Counted from the first letter of the stretch, positions 16,430-26,914 are shown. The stretch: DNA of 64,000 nucleotides from Herbaspirillum sp. alder98 (GCF_020179755.1 NZ_JAIUCY010000004.1:372001-436000), one strand, 5' to 3'. The notes: generated from the sequence alone by a model not told the origin. Made by a program: numbers and translations.

Positions 16430-17077
16430 TCAGATTGCAATCACGGAGGGCGTATCGGTCACGACCGTGTCGGCGGCCGCCAGGCGCACGCTGGCGCCCT
16501 GCAGCGCCAGCCGGCCCTGGACGAACCAGCGCACGGCGCGCGGATAAATCAGGTGTTCCTGCTCCAGCACGCGCGCGGCCAGGGCTTCTTCGCTATCGTC
16601 TTCCAGCACCGGCACGCAAGCCTGGGCGACGATCGGGCCGTGGTCCAGGTCGGGCGTGACGAAATGCACGGTGGCGCCATGCAGCTTGACACCCACCGCC
16701 AGCGCCTGCCGATGCGTCGCCATGCCCGGAAAACTGGGCAGCAGCGACGGATGGATATTGAGCATGCGCCCGCGATAATGGTCGACGAACGGCGTGGTCA
16801 GGATGCGCATGAAACCGGCCAGCACCACCAGGTCGGGCCGATAGGCGTCGATGCGCTCACGCAGCGCCGCATCGAACTGGTCGCGGCTGGCGTAATCGCG
16901 ATTGGCGACGACTTCGGTGGCGATGCCGTGGGCCTGGGCAAACGCCAGGCCGCTGGCGTCGGCGCGATTGCTGATGACGGCACAGATCCGGGCAGGCCAC
17001 TGCTCGGCAGCAGCAGCGCGGACGATGGCTTCCATATTGCTTCCGCGCCCGGAAATCAGGATGACAATGCTTCTCAT
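16430..17077 (-). CDS. purN: Phosphoribosylglycinamide formyltransferase
   Basis: This 215-residue enzyme transfers the formyl group of 10-formyl-tetrahydrofolate to GAR in purine synthesis. Visible motifs are the phosphate loop SGRGSNMEA (residues 9-17), LAGFMRILT, the catalytic NIHPSLLPSFPG and the Asp of TPDLDHGPIVAQ. The open frame continues 55 codons upstream without family similarity. I start at the ATG preceding RSIVILISGRGS, which is the normal N-terminus. It heads the minus-strand purN-rsmB-PLD-mscS run. Confidence 0.94.
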   Translation of the reverse strand: MRSIVILISGRGSNMEAIVRAAAAEQWPARICAVISNRADASGLAFAQAHGIATEVVANRDYASRDQFDAALRERIDAYRPDLVVLAGFMRILTTPFVDHYRGRMLNIHPSLLPSFPGMATHRQALAVGVKLHGATVHFVTPDLDHGPIVAQACVPVLEDDSEEALAARVLEQEHLIYPRAVRWFVQGRLALQGASVRLAAADTVVTDTPSVIAI

Positions 17078-17168
17078 GGTGTGCGCATTGTACCTGCTGA
17101 CGAGCACCACGCCCGCGATTTTAGCGCCACCGGGGCCGTAAAATCGGGGGAAGCGCAGTCTAAATGAT

Positions 17169-17561
17169 TTATTGGAAAGAGTAGAAGACCCTGAACGGGA
17201 TCTTCTTTTCGGCCCAGAAGTCGGCAGCGTCCCGGAAAACATCGAGCAAGGTCTCGCGCGCTTCCTTGTCGAATTTCTGGGTATTGGGCAGTTGCTCGAT
17301 CACCACCACGAAGCCGGTCTGCTTGCCGGCCTTGTGGGTCAGGTCGGTCAGGCAATCGGCCAGGGCATCGAAATTCTTGCCAAAATGCTTGGGAAAGTGG
17401 AAGGCATGGGCAATCGTGCTCAACACCTGCTGCTTGGTGATTGCCTCGGCGCAATAAGCATAGAGAAAATGCTGCTCCAGACGCGCAGCCTCTTCCTGCA
17501 GTTCGGTCACGCGAAAGGCGCGAATCGACTGCACTATATTTGGCGGCACCGTTTTAAACAA
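17169..17561 (-). CDS. Barstar-family ribonuclease inhibitor
   Basis: This 130-residue cytoplasmic protein carries the barstar fold signature FGKNFDALADCL at residues 60-71, with Asp65 and Asp69 matching the acidic residues that barstar inserts into a ribonuclease active site. VVVIEQLPN and LLDVFRDAADFW follow. I start at TTG 17561 because GGAAGGGAG stands seven bases upstream; the longer frame to 17603 also begins with TTG but lacks a ribosome-binding site. It lies 107 bases downstream of, and on the same strand as, a secreted RNase Sa-like gene, so its job is probably to protect the cytoplasm from that enzyme. Confidence 0.9.
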   Translation of the reverse strand: MFKTVPPNIVQSIRAFRVTELQEEAARLEQHFLYAYCAEAITKQQVLSTIAHAFHFPKHFGKNFDALADCLTDLTHKAGKQTGFVVVIEQLPNTQKFDKEARETLLDVFRDAADFWAEKKIPFRVFYSFQ

Positions 17562-17668
17562 ACTTATTCTCCCTTCCAGTAACGATTGACGGGGGTGTTG
17601 CAAATCCCTGGCTCACGGCGTTGCGGGCCGCTTTACTGCGCCCCGGGACCAGGCAGATCAATGACGGC

Positions 17669-18061
17669 TCAGTCATGGATGCGGCGAAAGGTCTTGTAAT
17701 GGTCGCTCGTGTAATAGTATTCGCCGGAGCTGCGGGGATCGCCACCGCTGACGATCCGACGGGCCCCGCGATTGCGCGCGCGCGGCGTCTTGACCGTGAA
17801 TTCGTGATAATACCCGCGCTTCTGCTTGGGTAAAACCCCTTCATAGTTGCCGAAAACCGCGCCATCCTTGGCGTAGGGAAATGGCCCACCCTGCCGGATC
17901 AGCGCCATCGTCTGCTGTGCCTCGCGCGGCAACTGATCGATCTGGACAGCATCGAGCCCCTCCAGCGGTCCGCGCGCATGGGCAGGTCCGGCCAGGACGA
18001 ACGCGGTCAGCAGAACCAGCCAGAAACGGTGGAATAAATTTGAGATGAGTCGTGCTCGCAT
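17669..18061 (-). CDS. Secreted guanyl-specific ribonuclease (RNase Sa/barnase family)
   Basis: This 130-residue precursor has a signal peptide (hydrophobic 13-25, cleavage likely after AHA at 29). The mature domain closely resembles Streptomyces RNase Sa: LPREAQQTMALI, GGPFPYAKDGAVFGN, YYHEFTV, then RNRGARR and SDHY. The catalytic residues are present as Glu87, Arg98, Arg102 and His121. The enzyme would cleave RNA after guanosine outside the cytoplasm, for nutrient scavenging or antagonism. The ATG at 18061 was preferred to 18094 because it starts the signal peptide. A barstar gene follows on the same strand. Disulfide cysteines of RNase Sa are absent. Confidence 0.9.
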   Translation of the reverse strand: MRARLISNLFHRFWLVLLTAFVLAGPAHARGPLEGLDAVQIDQLPREAQQTMALIRQGGPFPYAKDGAVFGNYEGVLPKQKRGYYHEFTVKTPRARNRGARRIVSGGDPRSSGEYYYTSDHYKTFRRIHD

Positions 18062-18189
18062 TTTTTCTATTGCAATTTTGTTAATTGTGGGCAATTCGAC
18101 ACAGTAGATTAGCCTGTTGCTTTCGGCTAGGCAACCATCGCGCGTACCCCGACCTGCGCTGCATCAACCATGACGCCCTCGTGGCGAGC

Positions 18190-19389
18190 TCAGTCTTGGA
18201 GCGCCTGGCGGGTTTCCGGTTCAAAAAACGACAGCACCTCGTCACGCTTGGCATAGGTATCGTGCTCGCCAAGGGCGATCAGTTCCCGGGTGAAACTCTT
18301 CTCGAACAGCAGATAGGACGCCAGCGCCGACCCCCGCGCCTCGGTCGCGCCGATGCCCCCCAGCATGCTGCGGATCGGACGCGGCAGGCTGCCCACGTGG
18401 CGACTGGCAATGCTGTCGATGCGCTGGGACGGTGAAATCACCAGAGTCCGCACCGGTTTCAGCGGCGTCTGGCGGCGCTGCTCCGGGGTCAATACCGACA
18501 GCGTCTGGTTGACCCGATTGGTGCGCTCGATGTCAGCGGCCAGCCCATCCAGAAAAATGCTCGACATCGCATGCCCGGCCACCTGCGCCAGGCTCGGATA
18601 CTGGGGCGTGTGGGCCGGCGTGGTCTCGCCCTTCTCGCCCATGCGCCCGGCGCCGATCACCAGCACCTTGGACGCGCCCAGGTGAATGGCCGGCGAGATC
18701 GGTGCAATCTGTCGCATCGAGCCGTCGCCGCAATACTCGCAGCGGCCGTCGATATAGACCGGTATGGCCGGGAAGATGAACGGAATCGCCGACGACGCCA
18801 GCAGATGATCGATGCCGATCTGGTCGCGCAGCGCCAGGCGCTGGGTGCGGCGCCACGGCTCGATCTCGTCCAGGCACTGATAGAACGTGATGTGATGGCC
18901 GCTGGTATAGGACGACGCCGTCACGGCCAGCGCATGCAGGTCGCCACTGGCCAGCGCCGCATCCAGCCTGGGCAGGTCGAGCAGCCGGTGCAGCATGCTC
19001 ACCAGGGGCGTATTGTCGAGCAGCGAAGTCGGCGGATTGGCGCGCCACTTGCGCAGCAGCCAGCCGAACGAGAACAGCGACAGCCAGCGCGCACCCGAGC
19101 GCAATACTCCCAGCGAATCGGCACGATAGACCTGCTCCACCTCGAAGTTGCCCCACACCGCCATCAATTCGCGCACCGCCTCGCCAAAGTCGTCGGCGCG
19201 GCATGCCAGCGCGGTGGCATTGAGCGCACCGGCGGAGGTGCCGCAGACAATGGGAAAGGGATTGCGGTGGACCGGCCAGCCAGCCTCCAGCAAGATCATC
19301 GACAGTGCATTGAGCACCCCCACCTGATAGGCTGCCCGGGCACCGCCGCCGGTCAGGATCAGGCCGGTTTTTTGTTCTGTTGACTCCAT
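18190..19389 (-). CDS. Patatin-like phospholipase family protein
   Basis: This 399-residue protein has the patatin Ser-Asp dyad: oxyanion loop [14 protein letters not shown] at residues 13-26, nucleophile motif GTSAGAL near residue 50, and catalytic aspartate in GDGSMRQ near residue 222. A C-terminal region with [13 protein letters not shown] is common in betaproteobacterial members. It has no signal peptide, so it is probably a cytoplasmic or membrane-associated lipid acyl hydrolase acting on phospholipids or storage lipids. It stands alone between the ribonuclease pair and adk, on the same strand. Confidence 0.9.
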   Translation of the reverse strand: MESTEQKTGLILTGGGARAAYQVGVLNALSMILLEAGWPVHRNPFPIVCGTSAGALNATALACRADDFGEAVRELMAVWGNFEVEQVYRADSLGVLRSGARWLSLFSFGWLLRKWRANPPTSLLDNTPLVSMLHRLLDLPRLDAALASGDLHALAVTASSYTSGHHITFYQCLDEIEPWRRTQRLALRDQIGIDHLLASSAIPFIFPAIPVYIDGRCEYCGDGSMRQIAPISPAIHLGASKVLVIGAGRMGEKGETTPAHTPQYPSLAQVAGHAMSSIFLDGLAADIERTNRVNQTLSVLTPEQRRQTPLKPVRTLVISPSQRIDSIASRHVGSLPRPIRSMLGGIGATEARGSALASYLLFEKSFTRELIALGEHDTYAKRDEVLSFFEPETRQALQD

Positions 19390-19513
19390 GCGGTGAGCTT
19401 AGCAGCAGCACGCCATGATGTCGAAAAAAATTGAAGTTGGTGGACCGAATCTGACACCGCCAGGGCCCTGTCCAGCGCGAGGGATTTAACGCCTCATGCC
19501 AAGATCGAGGCGT

Positions 19514-19536
19514 AAAAAAAGCGGACCGAAGTCCGC
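19514..19536 (-). terminator. Intrinsic terminator of adk
   Basis: GCGGAC (19521-19526) pairs with GTCCGC (19531-19536) around a CGAA tetraloop (TTCG on the minus strand). The minus-strand transcript then has seven Us (19514-19520). It lies 24 bases past the adk stop. Confidence 0.85.
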
Positions 19537-19560
19537 TTTCTGAATCCTGCTTATTCCTGC

Positions 19561-20283
<723 letters not shown>

Positions 20284-20465
20284 TTACCCGTTCGTTCGGA
20301 GCGGTTACGTCTTTTTTCGTGGCGCCCATTGCATCTGCTCTGGACGAAACTTACCACAAAATGTCGCCCAAGCACGCCAAACGCCTGATTTTTAAGCAGG
20401 CCGCCACCGGCTGCATGACCACGATTGTGGCGCGCCAGCATGACGGCAAACTTACAGGCGGGACC

Positions 20466-21281
20466 TTAAAGCGAAGCGATGCTCTGCACCAGCGCACTGT
20501 CCGGCGGCGCCTCGAAATGCTTGCGCACCCGCAACAGGTCGTCCGGCGTATCGACACCGGCTTCCGGCAGCATCGAGGTGACGTGGACCGCAATCGAATG
20601 ACCGTGCCACAGCACCCGCAACTGCTCCAGCGCTTCGATGCGCTCCACCGGCGACGGCGTCAGCGTCGGGTACAACTGCAGGAAGTGATTGCTGTAGGCG
20701 TACAGGCCGATATGCCGCAACGGCGCGTAGTCGTTGGCGTGCTCCGGGCCGTGCGCTTCGGGCAACACGTCGCGCGAACGGGCGAAGGCATCGCGGTGCC
20801 AGGGGATGGTGGCGCGCGAAAAATACATGGCGCAACCAGCCTTGTTCAACACCACCTTGACCACGTTGGGATTGAACGCGTCCTGCGCACTCTCGATCGC
20901 ATGGGCGGCGGTGGCCATCGGCACGCCAGCCTTGATGTGACCGGCGGTGGCGGCGATCAGGCCGGGATCGATGAGCGGCTCGTCGCCCTGCACGTTGACC
21001 ACCACGGCGTCGTCAGCCAGGCCAAGCGAGGCGGCCACCTCGGCAATGCGGTCGGTGCCCGACGGATGATCGGCGCGGGTCATCGCCACCTCGACCTGAT
21101 GCTGCTGGCAGGCCGTGAAGATGTCGTGATGATCGGTGGCGACGATGATGCGCGCCGCACCCGACAGCGCCGCGCGCTCGGCCACGCGCACGATCATCGG
21201 GCGCCCGCCCAGGTCGGCCAGGGGCTTGTTGGGCAGGCGCGTGGAGGCCAGGCGCGCCGGGATGATGACGGTAAATGTCAT
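20466..21281 (-). CDS. kdsB: 3-deoxy-manno-octulosonate cytidylyltransferase
   Basis: This 271-residue enzyme activates Kdo as CMP-Kdo for lipopolysaccharide inner-core synthesis. Signatures are [20 protein letters not shown] at the N-terminus, [24 protein letters not shown] and [15 protein letters not shown]. It follows the Trm112 gene on the minus strand with 17 bases between, so it is co-transcribed with lpxK, another LPS gene. Confidence 0.96.
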   Translation of the reverse strand: MTFTVIIPARLASTRLPNKPLADLGGRPMIVRVAERAALSGAARIIVATDHHDIFTACQQHQVEVAMTRADHPSGTDRIAEVAASLGLADDAVVVNVQGDEPLIDPGLIAATAGHIKAGVPMATAAHAIESAQDAFNPNVVKVVLNKAGCAMYFSRATIPWHRDAFARSRDVLPEAHGPEHANDYAPLRHIGLYAYSNHFLQLYPTLTPSPVERIEALEQLRVLWHGHSIAVHVTSMLPEAGVDTPDDLLRVRKHFEAPPDSALVQSIASL

Positions 21282-21298
21282 GGACGATCAGGCCGGCT

Positions 21299-21490
21299 TC
21301 AAGCCACCGGCGCCAGCCCGGCGGCGGCGTTGATGTCACGCGCCTCGTCGGCCCACATGATGGGAATGCCGTCGCGGATCGGGTAAGCCAGCTTGTCGCC
21401 TTTGCAGATCAGTTCCTGCGCTTTCTTGTCGTAGTCCAGAGGACCTTTGCAGATCGGGCAAACCAGGATATCAAGCAGTCGGGCGTTCAC
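21299..21490 (-). CDS. Trm112-family small zinc-binding protein (YcaR-like)
   Basis: This 63-residue protein begins [19 protein letters not shown], the Trm112 signature, but only the CPIC cysteine pair is visible and the C-terminal pair seen in some homologues is missing. Eukaryotic relatives are methyltransferase activators; the bacterial role is unsettled. The start is GTG, with GGAG seven bases upstream. It overlaps the 3' end of lpxK by 20 bases and precedes kdsB. The lpxK-Trm112-kdsB order is widely conserved. Confidence 0.9.
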   Translation of the reverse strand: MNARLLDILVCPICKGPLDYDKKAQELICKGDKLAYPIRDGIPIMWADEARDINAAAGLAPVA

Positions 21491-22499
21491 GGAGTTTCTC
21501 CACTATATGTTCAGCCAGCGCGCCTTCGATGCGCGCCGATACGGGCACGACCCAGATGCGCGGGTCGTTTTTGATGGCCTCGATAGCCCTGCATTTTACT
21601 GCATCCTTTTCAGTGATCAGGATGACATCGGCATCGAGCGCGGCAAAGGGGTTGTCGGCAAAGTCATGATGGTCCGGCAGCGCGTGGGCGTCAATCGTCA
21701 GACCGGCGGCACGCAACATGGCAAAGAAGCGCTCGGGGTGACCGATGCCGGCGGCGGCGGCCAGATGCAGCCCGCTGGCGATCCAGGCTGCCAGTGGCTG
21801 CGGCGATCCGGATGGCGCCAATGGCAGCGCCACGCTGCCGTCCAGGCGCATGGCGAAATGGGCCGCCGGAGCAGCCACGCCTGCCGGCAGGTTACAGACC
21901 GAAAAATCGCGGCGGCGCGACGCCGGTTCGCGCAAGGGGCCAGCCGGCAACAGCCAGCCATTGCCCACCCCGCGCGCATCCGACAGCACGATCTCGATGT
22001 CGCGCCCGAGCGCGTAGTGCTGCAGGCCATCGTCCGAGATGATCACATCGACCCGGGCGTAAGCCGCCAGCAGGGCCCGGCCGGCTGCAGCCCGGTTGCG
22101 CCCGACCACCAGCGGCACGCCGGTACGCTGCACCATCAGCAACGGCTCGTCACCCACGTCCCTGGCGGCGCTGTCGGCCTGCACCACGCGCACGTCGTCC
22201 AGCGCAGCGCCATGGCCGCGCGACACCACGCCCGGCGTCATGCCGGCCGCACGCAAGGCTTCGATCAGCCAGATCGTGAACGGGGTCTTGCCGGTGCCGC
22301 CGACGAATACGTTGCCGACCACGATGACCGGCACCCGCAGGCGCTGCGCCCGCTTGATGCCCAGCGCGAAGAGCGAACGCCTGAGTGCGGCCACCAGGCC
22401 GAACAGCAGCGACAGCGGCCACAGCAGGCAAGCCAGCAGGCCACGCCGTTGCCAGGCGCGGGTCAGCACCGCTTCTGCCCGAGGAGTCGACTGTGCCAA
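21471..22499 (-). CDS. lpxK: Tetraacyldisaccharide 4'-kinase
   Basis: This inner-membrane kinase phosphorylates lipid A disaccharide at the 4' position. It has an N-terminal hydrophobic helix after AWQRRG, the P-loop [34 protein letters not shown] and ITEKDAVKC. The longest frame starts at a TTG at 22535 inside exbD. I prefer the TTG at 22499, just after the exbD stop, giving 342 residues, but a GTG at 22469 is also possible; none has a convincing ribosome-binding site, so translation is probably coupled to exbD. Confidence 0.92.
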   Translation of the reverse strand: MAQSTPRAEAVLTRAWQRRGLLACLLWPLSLLFGLVAALRRSLFALGIKRAQRLRVPVIVVGNVFVGGTGKTPFTIWLIEALRAAGMTPGVVSRGHGAALDDVRVVQADSAARDVGDEPLLMVQRTGVPLVVGRNRAAAGRALLAAYARVDVIISDDGLQHYALGRDIEIVLSDARGVGNGWLLPAGPLREPASRRRDFSVCNLPAGVAAPAAHFAMRLDGSVALPLAPSGSPQPLAAWIASGLHLAAAAGIGHPERFFAMLRAAGLTIDAHALPDHHDFADNPFAALDADVILITEKDAVKCRAIEAIKNDPRIWVVPVSARIEGALAEHIVEKLRERPTA

Positions 22500-22506
22500 G
22501 ACGGTC

Positions 22507-22935
22507 TTACTTGCCGGCGCTGGATTGCGCGGCAAAGGTGACCTTGGGGAAACCCGCGATGCGCGCCGCTTCCAGCACGTTGATCACGGTCTGGTGGGTC
22601 GCCAGGGCGTCGGCATTGATGATCACCACCGGGTCGCTCTTGCCGCTGGCCTTCAGGCTGGCCTGCATCTGCTCGGCCAGGCCCTGCGCATCGCGCGCGG
22701 CGATGCGGCTGTTGTTGACCGCATAGCGGCCCTGGGCGTCGACGGCGATATTGATCTCGAACGGCTGCTCGAGCGCCTTCTGGGCGTCGGCCGTGGGCAA
22801 GGTCACCTGCAGCGCCGTGAACTTGCTGTAGGTGGTGGTCACCATCAGGAAGATCACGATCACCAGCAACACGTCGATGAACGGGATCAGGTTGATCTCG
22901 GGCTCTTCGCGACTGCGTCCTTTGCGGAAATTCAT
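22507..22935 (-). CDS. exbD: ExbD/TolR-family biopolymer transport protein
   Basis: This 142-residue protein has one transmembrane helix near residues 16-36 that carries the proton-path aspartate in NLIPFIDVLLVIVIFL, and a periplasmic domain ending in VINVLEAARIAGFPKVTFA. With ExbB it harnesses the proton gradient to drive TonB-dependent uptake or a TolA-like partner. It follows exbB by 16 bases. No tonB is adjacent. TolR is the alternative name; placement beside lpxK is typical for the ExbD branch in Burkholderiales. Confidence 0.88.
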   Translation of the reverse strand: MNFRKGRSREEPEINLIPFIDVLLVIVIFLMVTTTYSKFTALQVTLPTADAQKALEQPFEINIAVDAQGRYAVNNSRIAARDAQGLAEQMQASLKASGKSDPVVIINADALATHQTVINVLEAARIAGFPKVTFAAQSSAGK

Positions 22936-22951
22936 GGCATCTCCCGCGTGC

Positions 22952-23557
22952 TCAATGGCGCACGTCGTGCACGATGTCGACGAACTTGACGGCCTGCTGT
23001 TCCATGTCGACCACGAAACCATCCACCAGCGCCCGGAAATGGCGATAGAACACCAGCGCCGGCATGGCCACGGCCAGCCCGAAACCGGTGTTGTAAAGCG
23101 CAATCGAGATGCCGTGCGCCAGTTGCGCCGGATTGGTGCCCGCCGCATTCTGCGAGGCGAAGATCTCGATCATCCCGACCACGGTGCCGAACAGGCCCAT
23201 CAGCGGCGCCAGCGAGGCGATCGTGCCCAGCGTGGTCAGGAAGCGCTCGAGCCGGTGGGCCGCAGCCTGGCCGGCTTCTTCGATGGCTTCCTTCATGACT
23301 TCGCGCGGGGCGTCGACATTGCGCAGGCCGGCCGCCAGCACATGGCCCAGCGGCGAATTCTGTTCGAGCGTATCGACGACTTCGTCGTTGACGCGGCCAC
23401 TCTGGTAGACCCGGACCACCTCCGACAGCAATTGCGGCGGCAGGATGCGGCTACGGCGCAGATAGACCAGTCGTTCGATGACCAGCGCCAGGCCGATGAT
23501 CGATGCGATCAGCAGTGGCCAGATGGGCCAGCCGGCGGCGAGGATGATGGCGAGCAA
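22952..23557 (-). CDS. exbB: MotA/TolQ/ExbB proton channel family protein
   Basis: This 201-residue protein has three transmembrane helices (about 5-25, 110-135 and 155-175) and the family core LTTLGTIASLAPLMGLFGTV followed by VGMI and ISIALYNTGFGLAVAMPAL. It forms the proton-conducting pentamer that energises TonB or Tol machinery with the adjacent ExbD. The start is TTG with AGGAG six bases upstream. It is the first gene of the exbB-exbD-lpxK-Trm112-kdsB operon and is divergent from xseA, with about 200 bases between. Confidence 0.9.
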   Translation of the reverse strand: MLAIILAAGWPIWPLLIASIIGLALVIERLVYLRRSRILPPQLLSEVVRVYQSGRVNDEVVDTLEQNSPLGHVLAAGLRNVDAPREVMKEAIEEAGQAAAHRLERFLTTLGTIASLAPLMGLFGTVVGMIEIFASQNAAGTNPAQLAHGISIALYNTGFGLAVAMPALVFYRHFRALVDGFVVDMEQQAVKFVDIVHDVRH

Positions 23558-23758
23558 AACAGACTCCTGTAGACAAGATGAAGGGATGATCGGGCACGGG
23601 CCGGTGAGAACCGCGAATCCGGGTGCAGAATGTAGCCGTTTGCACCGGCGCGGGCAAGCGCTGGCTGCCTGGCTTTACAATGTCGGCAATTGTAGCGCCT
23701 GGCGCACCACCCCGCGCTGCCGCCAGCACATCATTGAACCATCGCCACCCAACGCCGC

Positions 23759-25156
23759 ATGCCCATCGACAAGTTTCCGCCGCCACGCCCTGGCCCCGCC
23801 CCTGCCTTCGCCACCTCCGAGGCCGACAGCGGCCCGCCAATGCTGACGGTATCGGCATTGAACCAGTCGGTGGCGCGCATGCTGGAGCGCAGCTTTCCGC
23901 TGATCTGGGTCAAGGGCGAAATTTCCAACTTCACCCGTGCCGCCTCCGGCCACTGGTATTTCAACCTCAAGGACGAAGGCGCCCAGGTGCGCGCCGTGAT
24001 GTTCAAGGGCCGCGCGCAACACGCCGGCTTCATGCCGCGCGAGGGCGACAAGGTCGAGGTGCGCACGCTGGTGACGCTGTATGCGCCACGAGGCGACTAC
24101 CAGCTCAACGTCGAGGCGATTCGCCGCTCGGGCGTGGGCGACCTGTACGCCGCCTTCGTGCAACTGAAGGAAAGACTGGGACGTGAAGGCCTGTTCGATC
24201 CCGCCGGCAAGCGTCCCCTTCCCGGCTTCGCCCGCACGGTCGGCATCGTCACCAGCCCGCAAGCTGCTGCGCTGCGCGACGTCTTGACCACCCTGCGCCG
24301 CCGCGCCCCCCATGTGCGGGTGATCCTGTACCCCACGCCGGTACAGGGCGAAGGAGCCGCCCAGCGCATCGCCCATGCCATCGCCACCGCCAGCGCGCGC
24401 GCCGAGTGCGATCTGCTGCTGGTCTGTCGCGGCGGCGGCAGCATCGAAGACCTGTGGTCATTCAATGAAGAGGTGGTGGCGCGCGCCATCGTGGCCTGCG
24501 CGGTGCCGGTGATTTCGGGCGTAGGCCACGAAACCGACTTCACCATCGCCGACTTCGCCGCCGACCTGCGCGCCCCGACCCCGACGGCGGCTGCCGAATT
24601 GGCCGTAGTCGCCCGCGAAGACCGGCTTGGTGAGCTGCGCGACCACGCCCGCGACCTGACCCGCGGGCTGCGGCGCGCCCTCACTGACCGTGCCCAGACC
24701 CTGGACTGGCTGTCGCGTCGCCTGGTCAACCCGGGCGCCACCATCCGCCACGAACGGGTCAAGCTGCAGGCGTTGCAGAGCCGGCTGGCGCATGGCATCG
24801 GCCTGCCGGCCACGCAGATGCGGCATCGGCTGGAACGCATCAGCGCCCGCCTGGCGCATCAGTTGCCCGACACCACCCAGGATCGCCGCGTCATGGCCGA
24901 GCTGGCGCGCCGCCTGCAAGGATCGGCAGCAGCATCACAGCAGCAGCGCCGTCGTGCACTGGCCGGACTCAACAGCCAGCTCGAACTGCTCAATCCCCAG
25001 CGCACGCTGGAGCGCGGCTATGCCATCGTCACCGATGCCAGCGGCCGCGTGCTGCAATCGCCCGCCGAACTGTCGGCTCGCAGCCAGATCACGCTGCGCC
25101 TGGCCCAGGGCAGCGCCGAGGTCGGCATTGCCAGCGTGCAGCCAAGGCTGGACTGA
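23759..25156 (+). CDS. xseA: Exodeoxyribonuclease VII large subunit
   Basis: This 465-residue nuclease subunit acts with XseB on single-stranded DNA ends. It has the N-terminal OB domain ([20 protein letters not shown]), the catalytic region with [33 protein letters not shown] and [17 protein letters not shown], a long helical segment and the C-terminal [14 protein letters not shown]. An internal ATG at codon 28 (23840) precedes [12 protein letters not shown] and could be the true start, since the first 27 residues are proline-rich and unconserved in style. xseB is not in the window. Confidence 0.95.
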   Translation: MPIDKFPPPRPGPAPAFATSEADSGPPMLTVSALNQSVARMLERSFPLIWVKGEISNFTRAASGHWYFNLKDEGAQVRAVMFKGRAQHAGFMPREGDKVEVRTLVTLYAPRGDYQLNVEAIRRSGVGDLYAAFVQLKERLGREGLFDPAGKRPLPGFARTVGIVTSPQAAALRDVLTTLRRRAPHVRVILYPTPVQGEGAAQRIAHAIATASARAECDLLLVCRGGGSIEDLWSFNEEVVARAIVACAVPVISGVGHETDFTIADFAADLRAPTPTAAAELAVVAREDRLGELRDHARDLTRGLRRALTDRAQTLDWLSRRLVNPGATIRHERVKLQALQSRLAHGIGLPATQMRHRLERISARLAHQLPDTTQDRRVMAELARRLQGSAAASQQQRRRALAGLNSQLELLNPQRTLERGYAIVTDASGRVLQSPAELSARSQITLRLAQGSAEVGIASVQPRLD

Positions 25157-25456
25157 ATCCCTTCCCCGTCTCCCCGACAAACAGACATTTTCGTCATTAG
25201 CATTTGCCGCCGCCGCGCTCCCTCGGGGCCTGGCGGCGCGATGTCGGCCGGCATTTCCGGCGAGCGCTCGCGCCGGCACTGGTGAATAACTAAACAGGAA
25301 TTGAATGAGAACGATTCTGATTCAATGAAATCCAGGCCCAGCGCGGCTTGGCGGGCAATTGACCGAGTGCAAAGAATCTTCATCCGCTTTAGAATCACAG
25401 GTTCGGAATAGACCTCGGTAATACCCGAACCATCAACAAGACTGAAAGGATTCACC
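25157..25456. other. Long leader region upstream of sodB
   Basis: The 300 bases between xseA and sodB contain a Fur-box-like palindrome at 25306-25320, about 140 bases before the sodB start. I see no open frame with a ribosome-binding site. The distance leaves room for a promoter with a long 5' untranslated region or a short non-coding RNA. Confidence 0.5.
25306..25320. promoter_or_regulatory. Candidate Fur box upstream of sodB
   Basis: TGAGAACGATTCTGA fits the 7-1-7 Fur consensus (TGATAAT-N-ATTATCA type) closely and is flanked by a further symmetric ATTGAAT/ATTCAAT at 25300-25306 and 25320-25326. Iron control of the iron superoxide dismutase is well known in proteobacteria, but direct binding here is inferred. 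Confidence 0.55.
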
Positions 25457-26035
25457 ATGGCACATACCCTTCCGGCACTGCCTTATGAACTGGACGCACT
25501 GGCGCCCACCATCTCCAAAGAAACACTGGAATATCACTACGGCAAGCACCATCAGACCTATGTGACCAACCTGAATAACCTGATTCCCGGCACCGAGTTC
25601 GAAAACCTGTCCCTGGAAGAAATCATCAAGAAGTCCTCCGGCGGCATCTTCAACAACGCAGCCCAGGTCTGGAACCACACTTTCTACTGGAACGGCCTGA
25701 CCCCGAAGGGTGCTGGCGCTCCGACCGGCGCACTGGCTGACGCCATCAATGCCAAGTGGGGCACGTTCGATGCCTTCAAGGCCGAATTCACCAAGCAAGG
25801 CCTGGGCAACTTCGGTTCGGGCTGGACCTGGCTGGTCAAGAAGGCTGACGGTAGCGTCGACATCGTCAACACCACCGGCGCCGGCACTCCGCTGACCACC
25901 GCCGACAAGCCACTGCTGACCGTGGACGTGTGGGAACACGCCTACTACATCGACTACCGCAATGCACGCGCCAAGTACGTCGAGAACTACTGGGGCATCA
26001 TCAACTGGGACTTCGTCGCCAAGAACTTCGCGTAA
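25457..26035 (+). CDS. sodB: Iron superoxide dismutase
   Basis: This 192-residue cytoplasmic enzyme dismutates superoxide. Metal ligands are His27 in YHYGKHH, the histidine of WNHTFYW near 74, and Asp and His in DVWEHAYY near 157-161. The iron-type signatures [11 protein letters not shown] and YWGIINWDF near the C-terminus favour SodB over the manganese enzyme. The ATG has GAAAGGA nearby. A Fur-like box lies about 140 bases upstream and a strong hairpin terminator follows the stop codon. Confidence 0.96.
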   Translation: MAHTLPALPYELDALAPTISKETLEYHYGKHHQTYVTNLNNLIPGTEFENLSLEEIIKKSSGGIFNNAAQVWNHTFYWNGLTPKGAGAPTGALADAINAKWGTFDAFKAEFTKQGLGNFGSGWTWLVKKADGSVDIVNTTGAGTPLTTADKPLLTVDVWEHAYYIDYRNARAKYVENYWGIINWDFVAKNFA

Positions 26036-26060
26036 TCGGCCACGCCTTCCCAGGCAAGAA

Positions 26061-26089
26061 AAAGCCACGCAGATTGCGTGGCTTTTTTT
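26061..26089 (+). terminator. Intrinsic terminator after sodB (bidirectional)
   Basis: AAAGCCACGC (26061-26070) pairs with GCGTGGCTTT (26076-26085), then the T run continues to 26089. The A-rich 5' flank lets it also serve the convergent SDR gene. Confidence 0.85.
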
Positions 26090-26107
26090 CGTCCGCACGG
26101 ATCATCC

Positions 26108-26914
26108 TTACGAAGGCCGGGTCGCCGTCAGTCCGGTCGGCGGCCCGTCGATGGCGGTCCAGCCGCCATCGACCGCCAGCGAACTGCCCGAAATATAACT
26201 GGCCGCGTCCGAGGCCAGAAATGCCACTGCCGCGCCCACTTCGGACGGCTGCCCCCAGCGGTTCAACACCGTATGCCCGGCATAGGTCTTGAAGATATCG
26301 GCGCGCTCCTTCAACGGCGCCGTCAGCCGGGTCTCGATGATGCTGGGCATGACCGCATTCACCCGCACGCCGTACGGGCCCATCTCGGCGGCGAAGGCCT
26401 TGACCAGTTGCGCAATGCCGGCCTTGGAGGCGGCGTACACGCCCAGCCCCGGCTCGATGGTCACGGCGCGCATCGACGAGCAGGCGATGATGCTGCCCGA
26501 GCCCTGCTGCATCATCGGCCGGCCAAAGCTGCGAAAGAAGTTGAACGTGCCCTTCATGTTCAGGTTCATCACCCGGTCGTATTCTTCTTCGGTGTAGTCG
26601 ACGATCAATTTGCGGATATTGAGCGCCGGCGTGCTCACGGCGATGTCGATCTGCCCACGCCTGGCGGCATGGTGCGCCAGCGCTTCGATCTCGGCGCCAT
26701 CGGCGGCGTTGACCCGATAGCCTTCGGCCTGGCCGCCGGCGGCCACGATATCGGCGGCAGTGGCTGCGGCGCCGGCCTCGTCGGCGTCGGCGCAGATCAC
26801 CCGCGCGCCCAGGCTGGCGATGGCCTCGGCCGATGCCCGGCCGATACCGGAAGCGGCGCCGATCACCACGGCAGCCTTGCCGCTCAGGTCAAACAGTTTG
26901 CGATAGTCTTGCAT
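26108..26914 (-). CDS. SDR-family NAD(P)-dependent oxidoreductase
   Basis: This 268-residue short-chain dehydrogenase has the cofactor motif GAASGIGRASA near residue 20, the catalytic Ser (SSMRA) and YAASK motif near 155-160, and NAVMPSIIETRL. The substrate-binding C-terminal YISGSSLAVDGGW is typical of the family. The start at 26914 follows a GGAG at seven bases; nine upstream codons were discarded. It is convergent with sodB and divergent from the OsmC gene. The substrate is unknown. Confidence 0.88.
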   Translation of the reverse strand: MQDYRKLFDLSGKAAVVIGAASGIGRASAEAIASLGARVICADADEAGAAATAADIVAAGGQAEGYRVNAADGAEIEALAHHAARRGQIDIAVSTPALNIRKLIVDYTEEEYDRVMNLNMKGTFNFFRSFGRPMMQQGSGSIIACSSMRAVTIEPGLGVYAASKAGIAQLVKAFAAEMGPYGVRVNAVMPSIIETRLTAPLKERADIFKTYAGHTVLNRWGQPSEVGAAVAFLASDAASYISGSSLAVDGGWTAIDGPPTGLTATRPS

